Below, piece after piece: positions 45,948 through 57,242 of a stretch of DNA of 64,000 nt (position 1 is its first letter; each line of letters starts with the position of its first letter). The stretch covers positions 110,135,802 through 110,199,801 of the forward strand of contig OV884058.1 of assembly GCA_930367215.1 (NCBI GenBank), written 5' to 3'. The position numbers and the translations under genes were made by a program. The DNA comes from Pollenia angustigena. Taxonomy: Eukaryota; Arthropoda; Insecta; Diptera; Polleniidae. The notes beneath the pieces were generated by a model that was given only the letters and a program-made list of their open reading frames with translations, had not been told where the DNA came from and did not search any database.

Positions 45948-46930
45948 TTTAAATAAACTTAACATTTACGAAAGTATTCAGTTAGTTCATAGTAAAAACA
46001 ATAAAATAATAACTTATTAAATTAATTTCCATTTATTTATGAACTAATTTTTTCATTTTTTGTTTTTTTTTTGCTATTTTTTTACAAAATACAAGGTCTT
46101 GTGTTTTTGTTGTGTATCAATTTTTGTGAGAGTTTAAAATAAAGTTTAAACTTATTACTCTACACATTTCTTTCACTAAATATTTTTTATTTTTTTTTTA
46201 TTGTTTAAATACATACAATGTTAATTATTATTAAACTACTAAGTTAAATATTAATTTTAAAAATATATAAAGGTTTAATAATAAATCACCAAGTAGAAAA
46301 AAAATAAAATTGAAAATAAAGAAAACACACTTAAAAGAAATAAATTTCATAACTGAGGCTTGTAGTTGAAAATAAGAACCAAACTAAAAATAAAGGGTAT
46401 AAAAGGTAAAAGAAACCGGCATAAAACTTTTAAATAAATAAAAATCCATTAATATTTTTTTAAGTTTGGAACAAAATTAAAATTTCATAATCTAAAATAT
46501 TTATATTTCTTTTTGGAAAATTTGTAGTTTGTTTAATAATTAGCTTTACAAAAAAAGAGCAAAGGAAAATTAAAAGGGTTTAATTTCTTCTTTTTTTAAA
46601 CTTCAAAACGTGCGAAAGCAAATTTGATGTGTGTGAATCGTGTAACAAACAAAAATCACGTTCCCCACGTGCCTCTAAACATGAATTATATTCAAAATTA
46701 GCTATAAACTAAAACTAGTTTGGAAAAACAAACGTTTTATATATTGTTTTTTTTTTAACATAATTGTGATCTTAAAAGTTATTAAAATGAACCAAGATTT
46801 TTCTTTAAATTTACACAATCTGTTGTTAAAAATAATAATAAAAAAAAAAAACATTTTAAATATTGCTGCTTTTTCAGTTTCATAGCTTCCAGAATAATTT
46901 TGTTGTTGTTGTTTCAAATTGGAAAACATT
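45948..46930. other. convergent 3' UTR region of hobbit and TRAPPC11
   Basis: 983 bp between the two stop codons, strongly A/T-rich with homopolymer runs. Both genes must end their transcripts here. No other gene or element recognised. Confidence 0.5.
46000..46005 (+). terminator. possible hobbit polyadenylation signal
   Basis: AATAAA 53 nt after the hobbit stop codon. Another AATAAA at 45952 is closer to the stop. The region is AT-rich, so a chance hexamer is possible. Confidence 0.35.
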
Positions 46931-46957
46931 TCATTTAATTTGTTGCTTTAAAGGTGG
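46931..46957 (-). CDS. gry: TRAPPC11 terminal micro-exon
   Basis: 27 nt encoding PPLKQQIK and TGA after the acceptor ATTTTTTAG. It is joined in phase to ...KKVFVL and gives the family-typical VFVLPP ending. Confidence 0.75.
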   Translation of the reverse strand, partial: PPLKQQIK

Positions 46958-49900
46958 CTAAAAAATATAAAAGATAAAATATGAAAATAGTTTTTAAAAA
47001 TAATATTAAATGTAGGCAAGATTTTAATAAGAAAATGTATTTTTAAAATTAAGAAAACGAGTCAAAATAAAGAACAAATAAAACTTACCAAAACAAAAAC
47101 TTTTTTGGGTATTGATCTTTGCACTAGTTCGCTTAATAAATTATTTTGTGTTTCATCTTTTGTGGGATCAGCCTGGGTATTGTAAGACAGTGTTAATTCA
47201 GGTAAATTTTGCCAACCGACGTACAACGGATATAAATTGTAAACAAGTTCCTTTTCACCGAAAGCAAAGATGGAAATGTCGAGCTGTAAAGAGAAAGTGG
47301 AGATTATATTATTGTGTATGTTCTTTTTTTAAATAACAGCCGGTTTATCGATTTCGAACGTTAACGTTCGCATTGAAAATAACATTTAAAACAAAAACAA
47401 ATTTTTGAATTTACATAGGTTGCAAACCATTGGTTGTGAGTTAAGGAAGATGTGTTGATGCGTTAAGAAGGTATGTCCAAATCTCAATCTTGTAAATTTG
47501 TCTATGTCAAGTCGTGACATTGTGTGAGGGTATAATGCAGGAGTTCCATAACGGTTGAACGTTTTATAGATGTGTTGGTAGGTTGCCCAATTTGAAGCTT
47601 TAGCGTTTTTAATACTTGTTGATATTATTATTTGTATGTCCTCTTTATTTGTAGAGGGATAAGTTATTATAGGGGCAAAGGTTGCAAATTTAGCTGCTTG
47701 ATCAGCAAAAGTGTTGCCCTCTATGCCTATGTGTCTAGGGACCCACATTAGTTTGACTTTTGTGTGAAACATTATCAATAGGTCTCTCATTTTTGAAATA
47801 TGTAGTAATACTTTTGTTTTTAGTGTTTTGGATTGCAGTAATTGTAGATTTAGAGTCGGAGCAAATTCGAGTATTTTTATACTTATTTAGTGTATGGAGT
47901 ATGGCTGTGGATTCAGCGGTAAAAATGGAGCTTCTGTGGTTTAGTAGGCCTAAAAAGTCTGTCTTTAAATTGTGGTTAATGAGCGCAAAAGATGTAGCAG
48001 TTGAAGTCTTTAGAGCCATCCGTGTAAAGAATTTTCCAATTGTAATTCAAAGGAAATGGCATTCTTTTTTCCCTTCTCTCCTAAAAGCTCAAGACTTGAC
48101 GAGTCAAACTTGACGCGTGTGAACCGGCACTTTGATATGAAAACAGATATGTTTGGAAAGACAGTCTGTGTTTATACGGCTCGGTTCGCTGACAGATGTC
48201 GATCCTTCATCAAAGTTAATAATAACTTTTTGGCAAATCTGCGAGTCTATAATCACATCACGGATTTTGAGTTTTAGAGCTGTAATTGATTCAATTGGCT
48301 CCGTACAGACTCTTAACATAGCCCCATAAATAACCTTGTAAGGCTTCAAAGCCAAAACCTTACGCAAAATTCGCCATGTAGTGGTTTTGGATAACCAAAA
48401 TTGTTGAGAATGCATCTACTAAGAATACGTCAAAAAACTACATGTCAAAACTATCATGTTGTTGGTGTTGCCACAATTAAAAAATAAAGTTCTTGTTGAA
48501 AACCCCGATATTTGATATACATATAACCCCAGTGACGGTTATATCTTTAAGATAGGAGTAAGTTTTCAAAAATCAACTTTAAAACTTAAAGGAAAGGCTT
48601 AAGCACTTTTTCCTTAATGCTTATTTCCTTGTGTCGATATTTTTTTACCTGTTTGTCACACTCCATTTTTCCTTTCATTCATTATGGTTCTGCAATCACA
48701 ACTGTTTCAAAAAGAAGACTTAATTCTACTTTTTTGAACAATTTTTATAAAAATTCAAACATTTTTATATGAATAAATTTTCAACGCAAGGGATACGAAA
48801 TAACCTTTTAAATTTCTAGATTTAAGGTAAGGACGTCGAAGGTAAAAAACTGACAAGCCTGCAGCCAAAATTTAAAGTGAATATGCTGGTCTTTTACACC
48901 TGAAAATCGTTTTCTGTAAATGGTGTGTTTAAACTTTTTCTTTTTTACCCCATTTATTGACTACCGTGTCCTAAGAAGTGGCACATAGAAACTTTTCGAT
49001 AATATCGATAGTTTTAAAGCTAACTATCGAAACTATCGATTGGGCCGACTATCGATAGTTTTGCAGCTCTATTGGTTATCTATAAAAAACAACCGTCAAA
49101 AAGTATGCTGGTTTATAGAAGTGGGAGTGGCATCCCGAACAAAGACAATATAAAATTCTGTATATATTGGGAACGATACAAGCAAAATTTTTAAACTTTG
49201 GTACAAATAGCTTGGTTATTTGTACAAAACCTTTTCCAAATTAAAAAAAATTTTGATCCGTAAGGTCAACACTCTTATGCCGCATAATCAATTTGTACTC
49301 TATTCGTCCGTGATCTTTTTATTTATAGTTCCAATATCCCTAAAGAGTGGCAACATGAAGTAAACGTTAAAATGTGAAAACTTATAAGAACGTCGCACAG
49401 TAGCGCCCGTAGAGCAAACGAGGTTGCAAAAATCAAAATTTTCATGAGCACCGACGAAGTTTTGAATAAACTCATGTTATAGGAAACTTTTCAACGATTT
49501 CAAATCTGCCACTCTTAATAATATCACATTTTTAGTTTAGAAGATATAGCCGTTCAAAGTTGACCGACTTTCGGTTTTCAAAAAAACACACAATTTTTAG
49601 TAAATTTGTTGCGATTTCAGGTGTAATATCACGAAAAATAGGTAACGAATCGCCTTATTTTTTGTTTGTATTGATTGATGCATTTATTAAATGTGTAATG
49701 ATAAAAAAAAAATGAACTGTTTGCTTTGTGTTTCTCCTGGTAAATCACTATTTAAAAACTATCCGTTTTTTCACTATTTTTCAACTTTGACGGAAAATAA
49801 CAAAAATCTATATTTTTCTATATTTGCCATATTTGCAAAATCTGTTCTTTGATTATTTCTTTACATAATTCAAAAATTTTATCTGCCCGTACGTGCCCGT

Positions 49901-52900
49901 TTGGCTTCTAGAGGTAAAAAAGGTTAAAAAGACATGGTTGCCATACTAATATTGCGGTTTAATAAAATTCTTTAATTTGGCCCCTACAGCGCGTAGGATG
50001 CTCCTAGATGGGTCAAATGTATGACCAACCCCACTTTATTATTTATTGCCGAATTTCGGTTTTTTTAGTTATTTCAATAAACTAAACCATTTTTGAGTTA
50101 CGCGAATATATGCTGTGCAGCGCCTTACATTTTCGAAATAACGGTATATCTTGAAAACAAGAGCTAATTTAAAAAAACGGTTAGCACCACTGAATTCAGC
50201 GTCCCCAATTAGGGTGAAATGCCAGGTGCGCGGCATTCGAGTTATCGAGTATTCGAGTTATTCGAGTTATTGAAGAAATAAGCTCAACACATTCGGCTAA
50301 TTCGGCGAAATTATGACATTTTGAGTATGACATAACTTTTGAAAAAAAAATTTTAAAATTTTTTTTCGTTCATATATGTTCCTTATAAGATAAAAGGAAC
50401 ATTCTCACCAAATTTCATTAAAATCGGAAGGGGTCGTGTCCCACTCTTGGTCGTTTTGACATGGAATTACCCATATACCGAAAATACAGAAAATTGAAAA
50501 AATAAATTTAAAAAAAAAAAATTTTTTTTTTTAATTTGTTGGGTAATAATTTAGAACCCTAAAGAAAAAAAAAATAAAAACAATCTAAAAATGTAAAAAT
50601 AATTTTTTTTTAGGTACCATAAAATTGATTTTTCTACTAATTTTAACTTTGATAACCCATAAGTAGGCCCCTACACAGCGTAGCACCCTTTTCAAATGCA
50701 CATTTCATAGGCTGAACAGTTATCTATCATATGCTGTTTAAACTGTTCAATTACCTTATTCGGTTCAAAAGATATGATTTTTGCAACGAAAAAACTCAAA
50801 TGGCGCCACTGTGCGTCGTCAGTAGAAAAAAATTTAACTCAAATGCACAGACAGAAAAATTCAATTAGCATGACGCTATTACGATGGTTTGGGGGTAAAA
50901 CTAACATCAGTTTTACAACCTTTTTATCAATTGGCGGTCGTCTGACTGTTGTTTGTTACTATGGTACTGTTAATTTAAATTTACAATGTAGTCGCAATGT
51001 TAAATTAAACTCTAAATTACCGGGTTTTAGCTATCGCGTTCAACGTCGCTATATGTAAGAAACGACTACTTTTATATCACAATTATTTTATTAACTTAGC
51101 CTCAAATTCAATAGTTACTAGGAAACATTTATAACAGCTAAAATCCTTATAACTTTCTCTTTTATTTGGATCTTCTTACACAAAACCTTAAAGAAATATG
51201 TAATGATGGGCGCTTAAACATCTTAATCATGACAATAAAACATTTTGATAAAAATTACTCACTTGCTTGTGACCCGAACATATAAAATTATCCGTATTTG
51301 TTATACTCAAAAGTGCTATTAAATGAATTACTTTTGGTGTAGGATTTTTTAAAACCACCTTAAACGTCATTGGCATTTTAACAAACATTTTCTCCTCTAT
51401 GGAACAGTAAATATTCAACGGTGGCTCCACAATTGGCAAACCGGTTATAACAAATTTCGATTCATTTTCTTCTTTGCTGCCAGTACGACGCCATTTTACG
51501 CAATAGAAACCAAAAACAATTTGACTATTTGGCAGACACATTGAAGGCGGCTGAGCTTGAGTTGTGTTATCCATTAGGAGAGAAGCCTTAAGAAAACCTT
51601 TTAAGTGCCCTGTAGCTTGTAAAGCATCCAAAGTTTTGTTGTATATTAAACGAGTATGTTGATTCTGTTTAGGCGCCTGCGCCGCATTTTCATCCGTAAT
51701 ATTGCTATTGTTGTTGTTGGTTGCTAAAGCATTAACCGATTTTCCATCATCGGAAATGGTCGATGTACTCAAATTGGAATTTTGGCTAGATACCATGAGA
51801 GCATTCGAGGAGGCAGTATTATTAATTATTGTCATATTCGTTGATAGTTTACCCATTAGACTTTTATTCATATGATTAGAGGATAACGTATTTATGATCG
51901 TGCCGTCATTGGATTTTATTAAATGCCTCCTAGATGTACGAAGACGATTAAAAATATTTGGTTGCACCTCGCTTTTAATGCGCTCATACTCTTTAGCCGT
52001 AATCCATTCTTCGCTGGTATTGTTAGTGCGCAAAACTATAACATCCTCTAGTTTTTCACCACACTGATAAGTATTGGAGAATTTTTTACGTTTAAAACTA
52101 TAAGTTGATTGCACTAGGTTGTGATCCTAAAAAAATATAAAAATTATTATTAAATTATTAAATTTCAATCACCCATGTTTGGAGAATCATTTTGGTATGT
52201 AATCGAAATCGATTTTAAACACAAAACGATTTAAAACCGATCAAATCGTTTGCAGTATCTTTTAAAATTGATTTCTAATACATTATCCTCTATATCGTTA
52301 GCTCATTATTGGTCTGACCTACCGATCATTTAAAATTTCGGCTTCACGAAATTTTTCTCCATATCAACTATACTATTTTAAAGTTTATTAGGTATTGTTT
52401 TGCTCTACACGGTACTGGTTGGCGAATGCTGCAAATGCCTCATACAAAAACGTACAAAATAAATTTCACTCTTGTTTTGCTTCATTGGCGTAAGAAAAAC
52501 AGGTAGTTTAAGCAAAAACAAAATAAAATGACAGCAAGAAAATAAATTAGATCCTTGCTTCGCTTCATTACCGTAAGTAAAAAGTAGTAAGAGCAACAAA
52601 AATGTTAGTAAGTATACGAATGCTGCACAAAAAGCTACTTTTTAGAACTAAATTTAGAAAAGGGGCGTATGCGGCACAAAACAATAATTTTCCCTTGCAA
52701 TAACTACTATCAACTTCTAAGTTTGTTCGTTAACAAACATTTACGTTTTTCTTCAAAACAAATGCCGGAAGCAGTGGTAGAAAAACAAAAAAAAAAAAAT
52801 TCAATCGACTATATTTCCAGAAAACTTCATGCAAACCTTCATTGTCGTTTTTCTCCATTACGACTTTTTGGAATGTGCGCCAAACCAATAATGAGCTGTC

Positions 52901-53685
52901 AATATGTGGAACAGTATTTTGAGAAAAAGACTTTATTAATTCAGAAATGGATTTTAAAATTGCTCGAAATTCATCACATATTTTAAAAACGATCGTTTTG
53001 AAATATATTGATTTTCATCACATACCGGATTATAAGTTTAAATTAAGTATAATTCTAAAATTAAATAAAAAATTCGAAAAACTCTTTAAAAGTTCTTAAC
53101 TCTACTTTCACTTTTTTCATATTTACATATTTTTTTTATACAATTTACTTACACATATGAAATAGGTTTCCAATATTTCCAATTTCACATCGGCTTGCAT
53201 TATAAGACCAGCACGAAAAAGAAAATTCTCTCCCCGATATATTTTTGTTAAAGGCATTCGGTTAAGCGTATAAAATTGGCCTTTGAATTTAAATTCCCAA
53301 TCACATCGTACACTTAATACTGTGTCCTGAGTCTTACGCAAACTATTTTCGTCTAAAAATTCCAGATGTATGGGCGTTACTATGGGCATCGGTGTTAAAA
53401 TTGTTTGATTGGATGTTAGGTTCTTGGCCGCTAGTGTTGCTTCCGGAGATTCATCCGTACTATTAGGTGTTGTTGCATCATTAATCACTATTGCTGTTGT
53501 AACTTTTGGTTTAAGCACATCGGTTGTGTAGCAAATTTTTTGTTGCAACGTTACCGTTGTCTCGATAAGACTAAAAACGTAGAATGAGGCGGTATTGGAA
53601 CTTTGCATTGACAGTTCGCCAATGTCAATTTGTATACTGGAGTGGAGTTTTTGTTTGTTTGGAGATATATCTGTAGTTAGGAATA
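46931..53685 (-). CDS. gry: TRAPPC11 (gryzun / foie gras), last four exons, 5' part missing
   Basis: C-terminal half of the TRAPP III subunit that acts in ER-to-Golgi traffic and autophagy. Exons: 53685-53153, 52126-51263, 47283-47089 and 46957-46931; all join in phase with GT-AG sites and give about 538 residues. The C-terminal gryzun domain aligns closely with vertebrate TRAPPC11: FGFYCVKWRRT, then an immunoglobulin-like stretch ending FICSGHKQ, then the block ELVYNLYPLYVGWQNLPEL, and SIPKKVFVLPP at the end. The foie gras domain and N-terminal half are absent; no upstream exon was found up to 64000, so that intron exceeds 10.3 kb. The middle of exon 52126-51263 is a variable Asn/Ser/Thr-rich insert (about residues 230-330 of this part). 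The FlyBase symbol is from memory; the family assignment is firm. Confidence 0.9.
47089..47283 (-). CDS. gry: TRAPPC11 penultimate exon
   Basis: 65 codons between TTTACAG and GTAAGT, starting LDISIFAFGEKELVYNLYPL and ending RSIPKKVFVL. It continues GHKQ of the previous exon in phase 0, across a 3.98-kb intron. It lines up with the vertebrate block around LPGTEQEMLYNFYPL. Confidence 0.9.
47386..48019 (-). pseudogene. non-LTR retrotransposon RNase H fragment
   Basis: Two overlapping frames joined by a frameshift near 47740-47790. The first has FTAESTAILHTL and ICSDSKSTITAI (RNase H Glu and Asp). The second has WVPRHIGIEGNTFADQAAK with the last Asp, then RLDIDKFTRLRFGHTFLTH and a CNLC start. 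It differs from families A and B. It lies about 100 bp from the TRAPPC11 exon. Confidence 0.75.
48045..48132. mobile_element. hairpin MITE with AAGTGCCGGTTCACAC end, copy 3 (partial)
   Basis: AAATGGCATTC, then CCCTTCTCTCCTAAAAGCTC, then GTGTGAACCGGCACTT. One arm only; sits between the two dead transposon fragments. Confidence 0.6.
48135..48415 (-). pseudogene. internally deleted mariner/Tc1-superfamily transposase fragment
   Basis: The N-terminal part LSKTTTWRILRKVLALKPYK is a typical helix-turn-helix with LxPYK. It is followed, with the catalytic middle missing, by a C-terminal-like segment ITALKLKIRDVI...ICQKVIINFDEG. This is the usual end of the many insect HTH transposases in which CQKVIxNF follows a DDE core. 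Confidence 0.6.
50041..50199 (+). repeat. interspersed repeat, second copy (see 3460-3603)
   Basis: Blocks CAATAAACTAAACC, ATAACGGTATATCTTG and CAAGAGCTAATTT. It is followed at 50238-50275 by ATTCGAGTTAT repeats. Confidence 0.6.
50774..51058 (+). other. unrecognised 94-codon open frame in TRAPPC11 intron
   Basis: Antisense to TRAPPC11. The peptide (FGGKTNISFTTFLSIGG in the middle) has no domain I recognise; codon use is unremarkable. Could be a chance frame or a piece of an unknown element. No conserved start context. Confidence 0.15.
51263..52126 (-). CDS. gry: TRAPPC11 exon (variable insert and gryzun domain, part 2)
   Basis: Begins DHNLVQSTYSFKRKKF after TTTTTTTAG and ends SGHKQ before GTGAGT. 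288 codons. The last 100 residues are the strongest match to vertebrate TRAPPC11. Confidence 0.9.
53153..53685 (-). CDS. gry: TRAPPC11 exon (gryzun domain, part 1)
   Basis: Acceptor TTACAG precedes 53685; the exon starts with two bases of a split codon, then FLTTDISPNKQKLHSS. It ends ETYFIC before the GTAAGT donor at 53152. It contains a beta-sandwich-like segment (LSVRCDWEFKFKGQFYTL) typical of the gryzun region and an Asn/Thr-rich loop. The methionine at 53606-53608 is internal. Confidence 0.85.
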
Positions 53686-54792
53686 CTGTAACGAAAAAAA
53701 CATTCGGTTCTTAAACAAAAATACCAAATAGTCAAAGAGACTCTCGAGAATTATGAAGAGAAAAGATTAATCTTCGTTTTCTATCTGTGGAATAATGCAA
53801 TTCTGATAAACTTAGAAAATTCTGTTGCATAATTACTAGAAGGTTTGCTTAAGATCTTCATCGGCGTATTTATCCTCTTAATAAGCAAGACGTACTCTTT
53901 TACTGATATCTATGTAAAAGACCTGCACGAGTGTATCAGTAAGTATTGTTGAAACAGATACACCAGATACTTATCTGTTACTACTGATATAAATGAGAGA
54001 ATGAGTGTAACTGATATTGTATGGTTTTGGATTGAGTATGTCATAACATTTTCTTTTTGCTTACAAATATCTGTTGTCACCATAAGTATTTCTACAATAT
54101 CTGTGGTTATCTGTTGTATGCTAAAATATTGTTGGCGAGTTGATGAAAATAAGAGAGTTTATAAAAACTTGTATAAGATCTCAACCAGGGGTGCCAGATG
54201 GTTTTAGTAAAAAATCGGAATATTTTCAAAAACAAATCGGAAATCAAATTATGAAAAAACGGCAAATCAAAATTACTGTTTTAAACACAATAAAACATAT
54301 TTTTAATGACAAAAACAAGAAAGCAAAACAATTAACCATTACATAATGCTTTAAAAAATAATAAAAATAAATGTTAGAAACTGGGAATTATTTCCTTCCG
54401 AAGGTTACTTTATATTATATTCAACATTTTTGCATTTTTCGAATTTATTCTATGAGCTAAATTTCAGTTATGTATTTTATAAAGCTTTTTTGTAATAGTT
54501 CTATTCCTTCAATTTTTCAGAAATGACTTTATACACTACCAGACTATTATATTGTATTTTCTTTTTACATTTTACCTTAGCCTTCCTTTGGAAAGCAATG
54601 AGGTATATTGTATGTATAGAAAAATTTACAATTATTAGACACCAGCAGAATGTAATGCGGGCCAATTTTTCTATACATACAATATACCTCATTGCTTTCC
54701 AAAGGAAGGCTAAGGTAAAATGTAAAAAGAAAATACAATATAATAGTCTGGTAGTGTATAAAGTCATTTCTGAAAAATTGAAGGAATAGAAC

Positions 54793-55006
54793 CAAGGCGA
54801 ATTTATAACAGGTAAGTGCAACTCTACAACTACAAAAAGCCCCATGTATTTCCCATGTATTTTGTTTTTGCAATTTTCTGACTTGTTGTCAAATTTCAGT
54901 ATAGAAACAAAACAATATTTTGACGTTTCACCATTTTTTTAATTCGCCGTGGATACAGCTGATGAACGGCTGACGAGTTGAGCTTACCTGGAGTTAATTC
55001 GCCTTG
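54793..55006. mobile_element. CAAGGCGAATT MITE, copy c (214 bp)
   Basis: TIRs CAAGGCGAATT / AATTCGCCTTG. Perfect 8-bp target duplication AATAGAAC at 54785-54792 and 55007-55014. Confidence 0.88.
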
Positions 55007-55020
55007 AATAGAACTATTAC

Positions 55021-55316
55021 CAAGGCGAATTCATACAAGGTGGTCTTATTTTGAAAACGTTTTACAACACTGTAAAATATTTTAACGTTGTGTCAAAAAT
55101 TAAAACAAATATTTGATTTTGTTTTTATATTAAATTGTGTTTTTTTGTAATGTTATAACTAAAAAAAGTTTTAAATTTCACAATTTTAATCGAAAATTAT
55201 AGAATTTAGTTAAGATTCCCCAGAACCAAGAGGACGGTTTACCATTTTGACACAAGGTTAGTAATCAGCTGTTGCTTTTGTAGCAAGATAAGTTCACCTG
55301 GTGTAAATTCGCCTTG
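55021..55316. mobile_element. CAAGGCGAATT MITE, copy d (296 bp)
   Basis: TIRs CAAGGCGAATTCATAC / GTAAATTCGCCTTG. Perfect 8-bp target duplication ACTATTAC at 55013-55020 and 55317-55324. The duplication overlaps that of copy c by two bases. Confidence 0.88.
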
Positions 55317-56067
55317 ACTATTACAAAAAAAGCTTTATAAAATACATAACTGAAATTTAGCTCATAGAATAAATTCGAAAAATGAAAAAATGTTGAAAAT
55401 AAATGTTTTATAAATAAATTTTATTTAATTAAAAAAATGCGGGGTATATGATAGCAGATTTATATTTTCAAACTTAAATAAAAAATGTAATAATTGACAC
55501 AAAGTTTTATTAAAAGCATTGAACGGTAGAATGGAAATGCGTATTTTATTTGTTAAAGAGTATGTCATCCACATGTCTTTTGTCGACTTGAACACACTGT
55601 TCAAAACGGAGCCTTGTTTTTCGAGAATTTAAAAAAATTACCCAATTTTCTCATGCGTGGATAAGGCACACCAAACATTTAACCTGGGGCAATGTAAATG
55701 TATTTGATGTTTCAATCGAGGGTTGGAGATTCTTGGAGACCAGTAACGGAAGTTTTGTTTGTTGACGTGGCTATTTAAGTGAAAATGAACTTTGAAAAAA
55801 ATTGTCGACGAGCAATTACGTAAGAATCATTAAAAACCTATGGTGATCTAGAATAAACGATCTTAACTCCACAGTTAAAAATCATTTTTCAACGAAAAAA
55901 TAAAAGTATGTAGGTATGGATGAAGTCTTAAAAAGAGAGTTTTATTTCGCAGTCATAAAATAGTCGGCCTAAACTTCTTCTTTTTCTTCTTCTTTTTAAT
56001 GACAATTAGTTTAATTGCAGTGCAAGCTGATTAGATAACACTGCTTTGCAAATTGCAGCGATCTGAC

Positions 56068-57242
56068 CAGCGATGCCAACTTAGTGCTTTTGGCACTATT
56101 TATGGTGCTTTTTGATGCCTCAAAACGCCAAAATTTTATCCTTAGTGCTAAACTAAGAAAAAGCACTAACTTGGAGCTTTTTCAATTTTTCGCTAGTGCC
56201 TTTAGTGCTTTTTACAATTTTTATTTTTTTCTGTAATTTTTTAAAACTTTGATTATAAAGAGGATGACTTAGATGAGATTTGCTATTTGGGGTACAATTT
56301 TAAGAAGGCCTGCAAATATTTTAAGATTTCAAATGATAAAAGATAGGTTATTTACGAGGTTAGAGCTAGGCTAGCTAGCTAGCGTTGAAAACATATTAAG
56401 AATTCGTAATAAAAATGATGTATTTGTTTTCAGTAAACATTTTTTTAATGCAGTTGAAAACCGTAAAAAAGGACGCAACGACTTTGAAAACAAAAAAAGA
56501 GCCGTAACTTGGTATAAGCAAAGTGTTTAATAAATTAAAAACAGCTGACAGAAAATGCTTTTTTATAACGAGCGTTGAGTAACCTGCCATTTTTCATGCG
56601 CCTTAATTTTCAAACGCACGACACTCGTCTCCGTGTTGTACACTTCTACATCTAGTGCTATTGCAAAAAGGTTGACTAAGTATCAGAATACAAACATACA
56701 TGTTATTTCTATTTTGCACCTTATGTGTGTTCTTTATTCAGAAGCGTACATAGGTTAAAATAATTGGACAATATCCAACGCCAAATGTTTTATTAAACTT
56801 TGCACGATTTTAATTTAGAATTATTTAAACGATAAAATGTAAGGATTTTTAAAATAAACAATGGTCGGTCTTTGCAAATTTTTTCGAGTTACGAAAATCG
56901 TGCTCGCACTGTATTACTTTAAAACTGGCCAATTCAAACTCAGATGATGGTGATACAAGTGATTTGGATGATATTTTTATTGAAGATAATAATAATACGT
57001 TTAAAAATGTTTATATACGAATGTAAATATATTTTTTTAAAATCCCCAATCAAATCCGTCGCCTTTTTTCAATTTTGGAGGTATGTTATATTTTGCACAG
57101 CCGAATGCAACTTGTTTTGTGTTTAATTAAATTGTTAAAATGGCTTAGTGCTTTTTAACGCTTTTTTTTGTTCGAAATAGTGCTTTTTAGTGCTTTTTTA
57201 AATTTTAAAGTGCTTTTTGCTCTCAAAAAGTTGGCATCACTG
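56068..57242. mobile_element. hAT-like element, 1175 bp
   Basis: TIR CAGCGATGCCAACTT at the left and complement of CAGTGATGCCAACTTTTTG at the right; perfect 8-bp target duplication GATCTGAC (56060-56067, 57243-57250). Subterminal AGTGCTTTTT repeats at both ends. A short acidic frame near 56930-57020 (SDDGDTSDLDDIFIED) may be a transposase tail. No intact transposase. Confidence 0.8.

Larger units (their letters stand above)
54420..55397. repeat. large palindrome, right arm interrupted by two MITEs
   Basis: Left arm 54420-54626 (207 bp); 37-nt spacer; right arm 54664-55397, which is 208 bp once the two MITEs and their duplicated bases are removed. The arms are almost identical. For that reason both strands carry the same long open frame beginning MTLYTTRLLYCIFFLHF; it is not a gene. 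Confidence 0.9.

Noticed and set aside
47112..47336. Plus-strand 74-codon frame
   Set aside because: Antisense shadow of the TRAPPC11 penultimate exon, which is supported by homology and splice sites.
54501..54873. Matching open frames on both strands (MTLYTTRLLYCIFFLHF)
   Set aside because: The same peptide on both strands is what a palindrome produces; no homology or coding signal.
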